This document shows positions 37,347 through 46,129 of a DNA stretch of 64,000 nt, one piece after another. The stretch is from Actinomycetes bacterium (GTDB lineage: Bacteria > Actinomycetota > Acidimicrobiia > Acidimicrobiales > Acidimicrobiaceae). The notes under the pieces were generated by a model that was not told the DNA's origin, did not search any database, and was given only the letters and a program-made list of their open reading frames with translations. Position numbers and translations under genes: made by a program. The DNA lies in the NCBI GenBank assembly GCA_021819725.1, contig JAKAQR010000002.1, positions 62,001-126,000 on the forward strand. Direction: 5' to 3'. Within the stretch, counting starts at the first letter, position 1. Each line of letters starts with the position of its first letter.

Positions 37347-38402
37347 CTATAACCCAAGCGCCTTAGCGACGACCGGATGGACAATCTCACCCTTGGAAAC
37401 GTTCAGTGAACCAGCGAGCACCGGATCCTGAGGATCTCGTGCCAGCCGGACAAGCTTTGGAGCCACCGCCGCTGACAATGCTCGCGATGCCGTCTTCGGG
37501 TACTGACCAGGGACATTGGTGACACAGTAGTGTATGACACCCAACTCCTCATAGATTGGCTCAGAGTGCGAAGTCGGTCGCGATGTCTCGATACACCCTC
37601 CCTGGTCAATCGCGAGGTCGACAACGACAGAGCCCGGCCTCATGCTGGCGATATGGTCACGCAATACGAGCTTTGGTGCCTTCGCACCGGTGACCAACGC
37701 GGCACCCACAACGAGGTCTGCCTCTCTGACTGCCTCGCTGATGGCATGTTCGGAGCTGGCAAGTGTTGCGGTCACCGTACCCTCTTGCTGGGCCATATAC
37801 AGTCGGTGAAGATCGATGTCCACCCCAGTGACTTCAGCATCCATTCCTCGAGCACCGCGAGCTGCCATCGTGCCTGCTACACCCATACCAATGACAACAA
37901 CTCGCGCTGGCGGCACTCCAGCCGATCCCCCAAGGAGAACTCCGGAGCCACTCGCGAGATAATGAGCACCAACGATCGCCGCCGTACGCCCGGCGACTTC
38001 GCTCATAGGCGCGAGCAACGGGAGGCCACCCTTTTCCTCCAATGTCTCATACGCGAACGCGTCGATACCGCTATCTACGAGCGCCTTCGCAAGTGTAGGT
38101 TCTGCAGCGAGATGGAGATAGGCAAAAAGCGTGAGATCCTTGCGGAAGAACCCCCACTCCGACTCCTGTGGCTCCTTCACCTTCACGACGAGATCAGCGG
38201 CCCACGTTGCCTTGGCATTTGGAGTGATCTTGGCTCCAACGGCCTCGTAATCGGCGTTAGCGAAACCGGCACCTACGCCTGCGTTTGTCTCTACCCACAC
38301 ATCAAAGCCGGCCTGAACGCAGGACTTCACCGCCGAGGGATCAAGCGCTACTCTTCGCTCTCCGTCCTTGATCTCCTTAGGAAGGCCGATCGACTGAACC
38401 AT
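37347..38402 (-). CDS. ald: alanine dehydrogenase
   Basis: A 351-residue NAD-dependent enzyme interconverting alanine with pyruvate and ammonia. The N-terminus SIGLPKEIKDGERRVALDP, the catalytic-lysine region VVKVKEPQ, the histidine in LFAYLHLAAEP and the nucleotide-binding VVVIGMGVAGTMAARGARGM are all canonical. Transhydrogenase alpha chains are similar, but length and the absence of partner genes favour alanine dehydrogenase. The ATG at 38402 has GAGGAG seven bases before it and is preferred to an upstream start at 38417. Released ammonia would help buffer acid. Confidence 0.93.
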   Translation of the reverse strand: MVQSIGLPKEIKDGERRVALDPSAVKSCVQAGFDVWVETNAGVGAGFANADYEAVGAKITPNAKATWAADLVVKVKEPQESEWGFFRKDLTLFAYLHLAAEPTLAKALVDSGIDAFAYETLEEKGGLPLLAPMSEVAGRTAAIVGAHYLASGSGVLLGGSAGVPPARVVVIGMGVAGTMAARGARGMDAEVTGVDIDLHRLYMAQQEGTVTATLASSEHAISEAVREADLVVGAALVTGAKAPKLVLRDHIASMRPGSVVVDLAIDQGGCIETSRPTSHSEPIYEELGVIHYCVTNVPGQYPKTASRALSAAVAPKLVRLARDPQDPVLAGSLNVSKGEIVHPVVAKALGL

Positions 38403-38667
38403 ACAATTACTCCTCAATCACTCGTGGCGACAGACAACGCTGGCGACAGAAACCATGGTGGGACAACACTGAAAATTACCCCGATTCCATGCTAGAGCAT
38501 ACGCACCAGCCATGCAAGCGAATCCATAAAATTCAGGAATGGATTCTGCTGATTCAACAGCAAAATACGGAAATCTAACGGTAATCCTCATTCGCCGAGG
38601 CACCAACGATCGCGATTGCCCTGCAAACCGACGCAAGAGCACCAGCTAAAGGCTATTCTTAGGGCCA

Positions 38668-40245
38668 GTGCACTACTTCTCACCATCCTTCAGCGAACTC
38701 TTCCCGAATGCAGCCGTCTCCTCTATCGATCCATTGGCATCACAAGCCGCCATTCACCTCCTGCGCAGGGGTGGCTCCGCCATCGACGCCGCTATCGCGG
38801 CCAACGCGGTGCTCTCGGTGACCGCGCCTGACCAGTGCGGCCTGGGCGGTGATCTCGTCGCATTGGTCTACTCCCCTCCCTCCTCTCGGGGTCCGGCTCA
38901 AGTACAGTCGCTCCAGGCAATAGGTGCCTCCGGCACTGGGGCATCGGCGGAGATGATGCGGGCGAACGGCTATCGGACGATCCCACGTGCAAGTCTTGGA
39001 GCCCTGACAGTACCTGGCGCGGTCGACGGGTGGTTAGCGCTGCACCACAAATTTGGCAAACTCCGACTTGATCAAGTGCTAGAGACTGCCGTCGATTACG
39101 CCACCAACGGATTTCCCGCATCCAACCGACTACGACGAAACTACGAGCAGATCCGCAGCCATGCCTCAGGGGTTGAACTCGGTGGTTTCTTGATGGCAAC
39201 GACGAACTCGATACCGCTCGTACGCCGCCCTGGCGTTGCTCGGACCCTTCTAGCAATCTCCAAACTCGGACGTGAAGGATTCTATGCTGGCGAATTCGGA
39301 GCAGAGCTGATGAAGCTCAGTGAGGGTGTTTTCCGACCCGATGACCTGGCTAAACCCATTGCAAGGTTTGCAACACCGCTAACAGCGACCCTCTTTGGAC
39401 ATGTGCTCACCACCAACCCAGCGCCGAGTGCGGGGTTTCTTACCCTTGGCGCGTTGGCACAGCTCGGCACCACTGCCAGCACGCTCGGTGATGCCGATTG
39501 GTACATAGAGCTCATCGAGGCCTTCCGCGCGACTCGTTGGATGCACGGCTATCACCACGATGACGCTGATCTCGCGGGTGTCCTGGCTGGTACGATCAGC
39601 TCCACTGCCCCTCGCACCCACACCGTGGCCACCGGGCCGGACACGACTGCGATCACTGCTGTCGATGAAAACGGGCTCGCTGCCGTTCTCGTGCAGTCCA
39701 ACGGACATGCCTTCGGTTCACGCCTTGCGACACCTGATACCAACATCTTCATCCATGATCGCGGAGCAGTTGGGTTCAACCTGTTGCCTGGCGATCCAAA
39801 CGAACTCCGACCCAGAGCGCGTCCTCGTCACACGCTGGCGCCCATCATGGCCCAGACCCTTGGCGGTGATCTTGCCCTGATCGCCGGTACGATGGGCGGA
39901 GATCGGCAACCCAGCATATTGGCCCAGGTCATTACCGCAGCATTGCGCGATCAGAGTGATCCACGTGACGCCCTCGTCCAACCACGCTTTGCCTTCTCGT
40001 CGATGACCTCTAGCGAGCTGTCGGGATTTGATACCTATGACGGGATCCAAGAACCGATCGTTACTTGCGAAGATCATCTGTCGCCAGCGATATTCGATGA
40101 ACTCACACGAAGGTTAGGTGCAGTGGCATCGACTCCTGCCTTTGGCACAGAGTCTGGGGTAGCGCATGTGACCCTGCGTCGATCACGCAGCTGGATGATC
40201 GCAGCAGATCCACGATCAGAGGCCGCTGGAATTGCCGGCTACTAG
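38668..40245 (+). CDS. gamma-glutamyltransferase family protein (Ntn hydrolase)
   Basis: A 525-residue protein of the gamma-glutamyltranspeptidase fold. The large-subunit part has LLRRGGSAIDAAIAANAVLSVTAPDQCGLGGD, and the self-cleavage and nucleophile site is Thr326 in GPDTTAITAVDENG. It lacks a signal peptide, so it is probably cytoplasmic, unlike E. coli Ggt. The His after the Thr pair in typical TTHxSV is replaced by Ala-Ile, so activity could differ (acylases and FpmD-like relatives exist). Start GTG has no strong ribosome site. An AidB-like gene follows after 48 bases. Confidence 0.85.
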   Translation: MHYFSPSFSELFPNAAVSSIDPLASQAAIHLLRRGGSAIDAAIAANAVLSVTAPDQCGLGGDLVALVYSPPSSRGPAQVQSLQAIGASGTGASAEMMRANGYRTIPRASLGALTVPGAVDGWLALHHKFGKLRLDQVLETAVDYATNGFPASNRLRRNYEQIRSHASGVELGGFLMATTNSIPLVRRPGVARTLLAISKLGREGFYAGEFGAELMKLSEGVFRPDDLAKPIARFATPLTATLFGHVLTTNPAPSAGFLTLGALAQLGTTASTLGDADWYIELIEAFRATRWMHGYHHDDADLAGVLAGTISSTAPRTHTVATGPDTTAITAVDENGLAAVLVQSNGHAFGSRLATPDTNIFIHDRGAVGFNLLPGDPNELRPRARPRHTLAPIMAQTLGGDLALIAGTMGGDRQPSILAQVITAALRDQSDPRDALVQPRFAFSSMTSSELSGFDTYDGIQEPIVTCEDHLSPAIFDELTRRLGAVASTPAFGTESGVAHVTLRRSRSWMIAADPRSEAAGIAGY

Positions 40246-40293
40246 CTAACGCAACCGGCTGATTGCCTCGCTGCCAAGCAAACCTGCTCTTGA

Positions 40294-41877
40294 GTGAGTA
40301 CGGTTGGCACTATGGAACCGACAACAAGCCCACTCAGTTATGCCGTTGGCCTCAATCAGTATCTCGTTGATCCAGTTTTAGCGAGAATCGCCGAGGGGCT
40401 CGTCGCACCTTCCTTCATCTCCCAACTCGTCGAATTGGGCACTACCGTCGGCGATCAGGTGCTGCCGGTCGGTATCGAGATCGACCAAGCCCCCTCCCTG
40501 ACGTTGATCAGTCACGATCTCGATGGTCGCCGCATCGATCAGGCCCACCTCACCACCTCCCATGCCGCAATCTACGAACAACTTCGCCACGTCGTCTCAA
40601 CGCCCTGGAACGAAGCAGGTTTTATCGGCCATTTTCTCCAAGGTTACCTGATAGCAGATCCTGGCTTCTATTGTTTGCTGACGCTCACGACCCAGGTTGC
40701 AAGCGCACTGCAACTGCTGCTCCCTGACTCCGACCGTTACCTTCGACGACTCACCGATGGTCCAAGCTGGGGAGGCACCTGGTTCACAGAGACACATGCT
40801 GGGAGCGACCTGGCCGCCACCCGAACACAAGCTCGACGAGACATAGGCAAATGGCTCCTCTCCAGCGGGGACAAATACTTCGCTAGCGGAGCAGGCCTCA
40901 CTGATCTCGCAATCACCAGCGCGTACCCTCTACACGCCAGCTCGCTACGGGACCTCCACCTCTATCTTGTCGACAAATATACCGACGAAGGAGAGCTGAA
41001 TTTCACCCTGCGGCGACTCAAGTCAAAACTCGCCACAAAGGCGATCCCAACTGGAGAAATCGAGCTCGCCGAGTCGCAGGCCACGCTATTGGCTGGTGAA
41101 AATGATGGCATCTATCGTATTCTGCAAAGCCTCACCCTTGCCCGCACGGCGAACGCGATTGCGAGCGCTGGTGTGGCGAGAATCGCAACAATCGAGGCCA
41201 CCCTCCGAGGAGAACGAAGGCAGGCCTTCGGGCATCCTCTCCGGGAACATGCTCTCTTTGCTCGTGATCTCGTGACGTTGCGCCTTGCCCATCTCGGTAT
41301 CCTCTCACTCGCCCTGCTGGGTGCTGAGACCTTCCAGGAGAGCTACGATTTCACTGACCACAACGACGCAGACTACCTCTTGCTCAGATTGCTGAGTCAC
41401 GCAACCAAGATCCACACCGCGAAGCATTCAACCATCATCACGCAACAGGCAATGGAATGCTTTGGAGGGCTTGGATTTTTAGAGGAGTACGCTATCGCGC
41501 GCTGGCATCGCGAGGCACTAGTTCTGCCTATCTGGGAGGGGAGTGCAAACATCCATGCTCTGGACGCCGCTGAAGTGCTACGACATCCTGACGCCGCTAT
41601 TGGTGTCAGAGCCCTACTCGCGAAGTGGGTACCACAATCGTTGCGAGGGCCAGTCCTCAAGAGCGCTGAGATCGCACTAGACGGCCTCGCTGGTGAAACG
41701 TGGTATCTGAAAGAATCCCTTGAACTCCTCGGAGAGTGTCTCGAGATCGCTGCCCTCGGGCGTTTTGCGAACTACGTGCCCGAACTCGCCGATGTTGCAG
41801 AGCTACGCTGGACCGCCATGCAGACCCACAGCCTGCCTACCTGGAAGCTGCCCGAAGCGCTGCGCCTCGCCGTTTAA
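40294..41877 (+). CDS. AidB-like acyl-CoA dehydrogenase family protein
   Basis: A 527-residue flavoprotein with an extended N-terminal region and the acyl-CoA dehydrogenase core: WFTETHAGSDLAATRTQA, RANAIASAGVARIAT and the C-terminal MECFGGLGFLEEYAIARWHREALVLPIWEGSANI. These match the AidB group, which in E. coli binds DNA and is part of the alkylation response, though relatives may be ordinary dehydrogenases. It starts at GTG 40294 or ATG 40312. The convergent XdhC-like gene follows. Confidence 0.85.
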   Translation: MSTVGTMEPTTSPLSYAVGLNQYLVDPVLARIAEGLVAPSFISQLVELGTTVGDQVLPVGIEIDQAPSLTLISHDLDGRRIDQAHLTTSHAAIYEQLRHVVSTPWNEAGFIGHFLQGYLIADPGFYCLLTLTTQVASALQLLLPDSDRYLRRLTDGPSWGGTWFTETHAGSDLAATRTQARRDIGKWLLSSGDKYFASGAGLTDLAITSAYPLHASSLRDLHLYLVDKYTDEGELNFTLRRLKSKLATKAIPTGEIELAESQATLLAGENDGIYRILQSLTLARTANAIASAGVARIATIEATLRGERRQAFGHPLREHALFARDLVTLRLAHLGILSLALLGAETFQESYDFTDHNDADYLLLRLLSHATKIHTAKHSTIITQQAMECFGGLGFLEEYAIARWHREALVLPIWEGSANIHALDAAEVLRHPDAAIGVRALLAKWVPQSLRGPVLKSAEIALDGLAGETWYLKESLELLGECLEIAALGRFANYVPELADVAELRWTAMQTHSLPTWKLPEALRLAV

Positions 41878-42017
41878 GCCTCATCTCGTTCTCGCTACCG
41901 AGAGATCGATCGGACCATGCACACTCGTGTTCACGTCAATCGATACCGCCCCGGGAACGACCGATCGGCCAACGCATCGCGGCCGCCAAAAGGGATAAGC
42001 GCTCGACTGGGGGCCCG

Positions 42018-42974
42018 TCAGCCGTTGATCGGGCCCGAACCGTCTCTCAGGCTCTCGCCCGAACGTCCGCGTAGCACACGCACCATCTCTGCAACGATGG
42101 CCATCGCGGTCTCCTCAGTACTGCGCGATCCGATATCGAGACCAGCCGGCCCATAGATCCGAGCAAGCTGATCTGCACATCCACATTCGAGCAGACGTCG
42201 GCGGCGCTCTACCTGTGTTCCCCGAGAGCCCAATGAGCCAATATAGGGAACCTCAGTGGCGGACAATAGCACATGCAGGAGTGGCGTGACTCGCTCATGA
42301 TCATGGTCGAGCACGACCACGGCATCGCTACGACCAACCTGAGGGAATCCATCAACTCCGTCATACCCCATCGCCTCGATACCGATGAGCTGAGCTTGGG
42401 TGCTCAATGTATCCGCAAGAACCCCTCCACCAACGATCACCAGCCGAGGACGGGGCAGAAAACAGTGGATATGGACCGGTCCATCTTCGAGATTCAACAC
42501 GCTCACCCCAGCATGGCCCCGTTCAAGTAATGCAGCTGCTGCCTGCTCGGCGACATCGTCGGCACTCTGGCCAAGCGCGACTACCCGTACTTGAGTCGGG
42601 CGGCCTTGGGCATCAAGTGCGGTAAGGAGAGCAAACGCTTTGCGAGCGCCAAGATAGGGCTCGATCTCCGAGAGCCAACCCCAAGGGTGCACCATCACCC
42701 GTACCGACCCACCACACGCCAGTCCGTTGTTCACCGCTTGAGCATCACCGATCTCAGACATGATGGTGCGGGGCTTGGCATCAGTGGGATCGGTCAGCAG
42801 ACGCATCGCGAGTTCTGGAGAGAGGACCGAACCGTACTGCTGCGAATCCGCTATCACCATGAGATCGCTCGCTCGATCGCCGCCCCCAAATCCTCGAAGC
42901 TCAACGAGCCGCACAACCACTGCCTCTGGATGGAGCTCCAGTTGGCCTAACAGATTCAGTTCATCGAAGGTCAC
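42018..42974 (-). CDS. XdhC/CoxI-family protein
   Basis: A 318-residue protein with an N-terminal XdhC_CoxI segment (VNNGLACGGSVRVMVHP) and a C-terminal Rossmann domain (LVIVGGGVLADTLSTQAQLIG, PYIGSLGSRGTQVERRRRLLE). XdhC binds molybdenum cofactor and assists sulfuration for xanthine or carbon-monoxide dehydrogenases. No such enzyme is encoded nearby. Just past its stop, CGGGCCC-type arms (42011-42017, 42030-42036) may form a weak hairpin. It is 10 bases downstream of the class IV aminotransferase gene. Confidence 0.88.
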   Translation of the reverse strand: MTFDELNLLGQLELHPEAVVVRLVELRGFGGGDRASDLMVIADSQQYGSVLSPELAMRLLTDPTDAKPRTIMSEIGDAQAVNNGLACGGSVRVMVHPWGWLSEIEPYLGARKAFALLTALDAQGRPTQVRVVALGQSADDVAEQAAAALLERGHAGVSVLNLEDGPVHIHCFLPRPRLVIVGGGVLADTLSTQAQLIGIEAMGYDGVDGFPQVGRSDAVVVLDHDHERVTPLLHVLLSATEVPYIGSLGSRGTQVERRRRLLECGCADQLARIYGPAGLDIGSRSTEETAMAIVAEMVRVLRGRSGESLRDGSGPING

Positions 42975-42984
42975 CCAACCACCT

Positions 42985-43818
42985 CTACGGATCCAATTGT
43001 TCTAACATAAGATCTGCGAAGTAACGCTGGGTTTTCACCGTAATCGGCCCCGGAGCGTCGTCGAAGTGACGTTGATCGAGGAGCGCAACACCCTGAACCA
43101 TTCGCAGGGTTGAGGTGACGAACATCTCGGTCACCAATGGATCTGCGAGCATATCGAGGGGAATGTCTACCTCATGAGCACCAACCCCTTCGAGTACTAG
43201 ATCACGAGTGACCCCCGCTAGACAGCCTGCGCTTAACGGTGGGGTCAGAATAACTCCCTCTCGAACGAGAAAGACGTTGGATCCAGAGCCTTCGCAGAGA
43301 TTACCGAGGGTATTGGCAAACAGCACTTCATCCGCGCCTTGCTCTCTGGCCCAAGCAAGGGCGATCACGTTCTCGGCATACGAGGTCGTCTTGAGACCAG
43401 CTAGGACGCCACGTTCATTGCGAGGCCAAGGAGCCAACGCAAGCGCCGTCGTAGTCGGCTCAAGCGAGATCGGCTCAGTTGCGATCACTGCTCTCGGTTG
43501 CAACTCGGTCGGCCGATGCGAACCAAGGCCAGCGTTGCCGGCCGTGTAGGTGATGCGAATTTTTGCATTGTCCAATCCGTTCAGAATGACCAACGCCTCA
43601 ATTCCCTTGCGAAGCATCTCCATGTCCGGTTCAGGAAGTCCCATCCCTCGAGCCGTCCGACCTAAGCGATTGAGGTGCCTGGTGACAGCGAAGGCCTTGC
43701 CATCGACGACAACAAGGGTCTCAAAGGCACCATCACCGCAGACGAGTCCATGATCGGATACCGGAATACCGGCGTCGTCAGCCTCATGAAGATATCCATC
43801 AATCCATACCACTGCCAT
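42985..43818 (-). CDS. class IV aminotransferase / aminodeoxychorismate lyase-like
   Basis: A 277-residue PLP enzyme with fold-type IV features: VSDHGLVCGDGAFETLVV, the catalytic lysine in GLKTTSYAENVIAL, and LCEGSGSNVFLVREGVILTPPLSAGCLAGVTRD. The family includes branched-chain aminotransferases, D-amino-acid aminotransferases and PabC, and the short length and GDGAFETL opening favour a PabC-like or D-amino-acid enzyme. It diverges from a PPOX gene whose start is about 31 bases away, so promoters overlap. Confidence 0.88.
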   Translation of the reverse strand: MAVVWIDGYLHEADDAGIPVSDHGLVCGDGAFETLVVVDGKAFAVTRHLNRLGRTARGMGLPEPDMEMLRKGIEALVILNGLDNAKIRITYTAGNAGLGSHRPTELQPRAVIATEPISLEPTTTALALAPWPRNERGVLAGLKTTSYAENVIALAWAREQGADEVLFANTLGNLCEGSGSNVFLVREGVILTPPLSAGCLAGVTRDLVLEGVGAHEVDIPLDMLADPLVTEMFVTSTLRMVQGVALLDQRHFDDAPGPITVKTQRYFADLMLEQLDP

Positions 43819-43849
43819 GGCATCAACCTCCTTGCGATATCCTAGTGGT

Positions 43850-44236
43850 ATGCTTGATCCCGCTCTCGAAGCTCTCGTTCACGACAACAATTTTGCCAGT
43901 CTCACGACACTCGCGCCTGGTGGAGAACCGCAGACATCCGTCATGTGGATCGATTGCGATCATGAACATCTCTTCATCAATACCGAAATTGCCCGGGCCA
44001 AATTCCGCAACATCTCGCAGAATCCGCATGTCAGCGTGTTGGTTTGGGAGCGTGAAAATCCTTACCACTACGTTGAGGTGCGTGGACTTGTCACTGCGAC
44101 GACTCTGGGTGACCGTGCAAACGATCATCTTGAAGAGCTAGCAAGGAGATACACTGGCCAAGCATTTGCTGGCACCATCGAATCTGCACGTGTCATCGTC
44201 GAAATCACACCGACCCGGACACGGGTAGTCGATTGA
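43850..44236 (+). CDS. PPOX-class F420- or FMN-dependent oxidoreductase
   Basis: About 128 residues of split-barrel fold: NNFASLTTLAPGGEPQTSVMWIDCD, then FINTEIARAKFRNISQNPHVSVLVWE, the F420-type PPOX pattern common in actinobacteria. The frame is open upstream to 43817, but the ATG at 43850 gives the usual N-terminus. A TATCCT at 43838-43843 would place transcription at or next to the ATG, suggesting a leaderless message. The substrate is unknown. Confidence 0.85.
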   Translation: MLDPALEALVHDNNFASLTTLAPGGEPQTSVMWIDCDHEHLFINTEIARAKFRNISQNPHVSVLVWERENPYHYVEVRGLVTATTLGDRANDHLEELARRYTGQAFAGTIESARVIVEITPTRTRVVD

Positions 44237-44318
44237 CAGACCACCAACACGGTCGCGACTACGCACAGGACCGGACTAAGTCAACGACCGCCTTTGACGC
44301 CAACAGAACTCCTGAACC

Positions 44319-45560
44319 TTGAGCGATCCCGCATCACGACGAGACGATCAACATCGGCTCCGGGATTTGATCGTAGTGGGCTGGTCTCATGCAGGACAAC
44401 ATGCCTACGTTGCATCACTAGGAATCGCGATTCCCTATGTTATCGTGGCATTTCACACCGACTACGCCACGGTCGGCATACTGCTCTCCGTCGCCGCGAT
44501 TGCCGGTAGTGCGCTCCAGTCACTATCGCTGGTGGTACGGAGAACTTCGGCTCGCGTTCTCTTTACCATTCAAAATATTGGGTCAACGGTGGGAGCCGTC
44601 ATTGCAGCCTTGGCGCCAGGCATCTATGTCTTCATGGCTGGTCGCCTGTTGCAGGCCAGCGCCGGATGGCCGCAACACCCAGTGGGGGGCTCGTATCTCG
44701 CTAACAGGTATCCTGCGCAGCGCGGCACCACGCTGAGTTGGCATGTTACCGCCGGGAACCTTGGCACGCTCCTTGCACCACTCATCATGCCCCTGGTCAT
44801 TGTGACTTACGGCTGGCGAGCGGCGTTCTGGGCCCTCGCTATCCTCCTTGTCACGACCGTCGCGGTCGTCGCCATCTGGCTCCCCTCATCCTGGCATCGC
44901 ATCACAGCGCCCAACATCACAGAGGACCAAGCTGATTCGGAGCGCGCCGACTTCTGGCATCGCCTACGGACATTGATGGCACAACGGCCCGTCTTCGCTC
45001 TCCTTCTCGCCGGAACGATCGCCGCAGGTGGACAAGGAATCGGCATTGTCGGCGTCTACACTCCGGGCTACCTTCATAGCTCCCTTCACCTCTCTGCACT
45101 AGGCCTGACAATCGTCTTAACGCTGTTATATGTCGGAGCCGTCATCGGTCCGATCTTGATGGGATCGATCGCGGATCGGAGCAATCATCGGTTCACATTG
45201 ATCGCGAACTACGGACTGGGAGCACTCGCCCTACTCGTTTTTGTCTTCGTCGGTCGAGAGCTACTTGGCCTTGCCCTCGTGGGCATCGCCATTGGCATTT
45301 TCTCCTATTCAGAGCTCTCACTTCGCCAAACGGTCTTCGCTGACTATTTGCCCCCAGGTATGTCCCGTGCTGGCTTTGGAGTCTTCTTTACCGTCTCGCA
45401 GACGATTGGAGCGCTCTGGATCGCCATCATTGGCGTGACTGTCACCGATAGTGGCTTCCAGGCTGCATTCATCCTGATGGCGGCGACCTTTATCGCGGCA
45501 GGTCTCGTCGTCATCTGGGGAACTCATAGGCGGCCAGCCATCGCCGGAGACTCCACATAG
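44319..45560 (+). CDS. MFS transporter
   Basis: A 413-residue carrier with 12 predicted helices. The inter-helix signature GGSYLANRYPAQRGTTLSWH and the repeat-side GPILMGSIADRSNHRF support the major facilitator superfamily. It most resembles drug or metabolite efflux types, but the substrate is not predictable. TTG start. It follows the PPOX gene by 82 bases on the same strand. Confidence 0.88.
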   Translation: MSDPASRRDDQHRLRDLIVVGWSHAGQHAYVASLGIAIPYVIVAFHTDYATVGILLSVAAIAGSALQSLSLVVRRTSARVLFTIQNIGSTVGAVIAALAPGIYVFMAGRLLQASAGWPQHPVGGSYLANRYPAQRGTTLSWHVTAGNLGTLLAPLIMPLVIVTYGWRAAFWALAILLVTTVAVVAIWLPSSWHRITAPNITEDQADSERADFWHRLRTLMAQRPVFALLLAGTIAAGGQGIGIVGVYTPGYLHSSLHLSALGLTIVLTLLYVGAVIGPILMGSIADRSNHRFTLIANYGLGALALLVFVFVGRELLGLALVGIAIGIFSYSELSLRQTVFADYLPPGMSRAGFGVFFTVSQTIGALWIAIIGVTVTDSGFQAAFILMAATFIAAGLVVIWGTHRRPAIAGDST

Positions 45561-45896
45561 AGCCCTACCTTCATCACAATTGCTGAGACCCATCACCGTC
45601 TCACGTATCATCGAAAACTAGCGTGTCTGTCACCATCGAGGCCCGGTTTGGGACCCTACCGAGAACCCACCCACCCCCATCCGAAGCGAGGCGCGGGCGC
45701 CCATCTCTCGGTCAACGCAACGAACGAATACGGAGATTCGCGTAGCCGCCGATATGTCCATCCCAGAAGTGATTGGATGCGTCACCTTAGCCAGACGTGC
45801 CAGTACGGGATCATCGCGCGTGACACGAGAGGCTCCACATCGCTGCCACAAGCTCGAGATCCATTTCACCTAGTTGGAAGGACCCTTCTCGGCGCT
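45561..45896. other. intergenic region without a supported gene
   Basis: Between the MFS gene and tRNA-Glu. Short open frames on both strands look random. I see no repeat or regulatory motif beyond the hairpin beside the tRNA. Confidence 0.45.
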
Positions 45897-45920
45897 ATGA
45901 CCTGCATATTCGCAGGTCAT
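45897..45920 (-). terminator. hairpin just past tRNA-Glu
   Basis: Arms ATGACCTGC (45897-45905) and GCAGGTCAT (45912-45920) pair perfectly around a 6-base loop, starting three bases after the tRNA's encoded CCA in the direction of transcription. No U-run follows. Confidence 0.55.
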
Positions 45921-45923
45921 ACT

Positions 45924-45999
45924 TGGCAGCCCCAACGGGATTCGAACCCGTGTCTCCACCTTGAGAGGGTGGTGTCCTAGGCCTCTAGACGATGGGGCC
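45924..45999 (-). tRNA. tRNA-Glu (anticodon CTC)
   Basis: The minus strand folds as a cloverleaf: acceptor GGCCCCA against TGGGGCT, anticodon stem CCACC/GGTGG with loop CTCTCAA (anticodon CTC), T-arm GGGTTCGAATCCC, discriminator G and an encoded CCA at 45924-45926. It reads GAG codons. It lies between the MFS gene and the cytochrome b operons. Confidence 0.97.
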
Positions 46000-46129
46000 T
46001 CTAGGAGACTCGATCCACTCTAATGGCTTCCGATCGATCAACATGTCGCTGTCTCTTGTCGCCGACTCCGGCATCCACCGGGGACTGCCCTACTTTGCGT
46101 CCCCGGCTCAACCGTCCACAGCCAACAAG

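Noticed and set aside
37530..38495. 321-codon plus-strand frame
   Set aside because: Antisense to alanine dehydrogenase and shows no recognisable domain.
42011..42036. GC-rich inverted repeat past the xdhC-like gene as a terminator
   Set aside because: Seven-base arms, partly within the coding end, and no U-run; support too weak for a feature.
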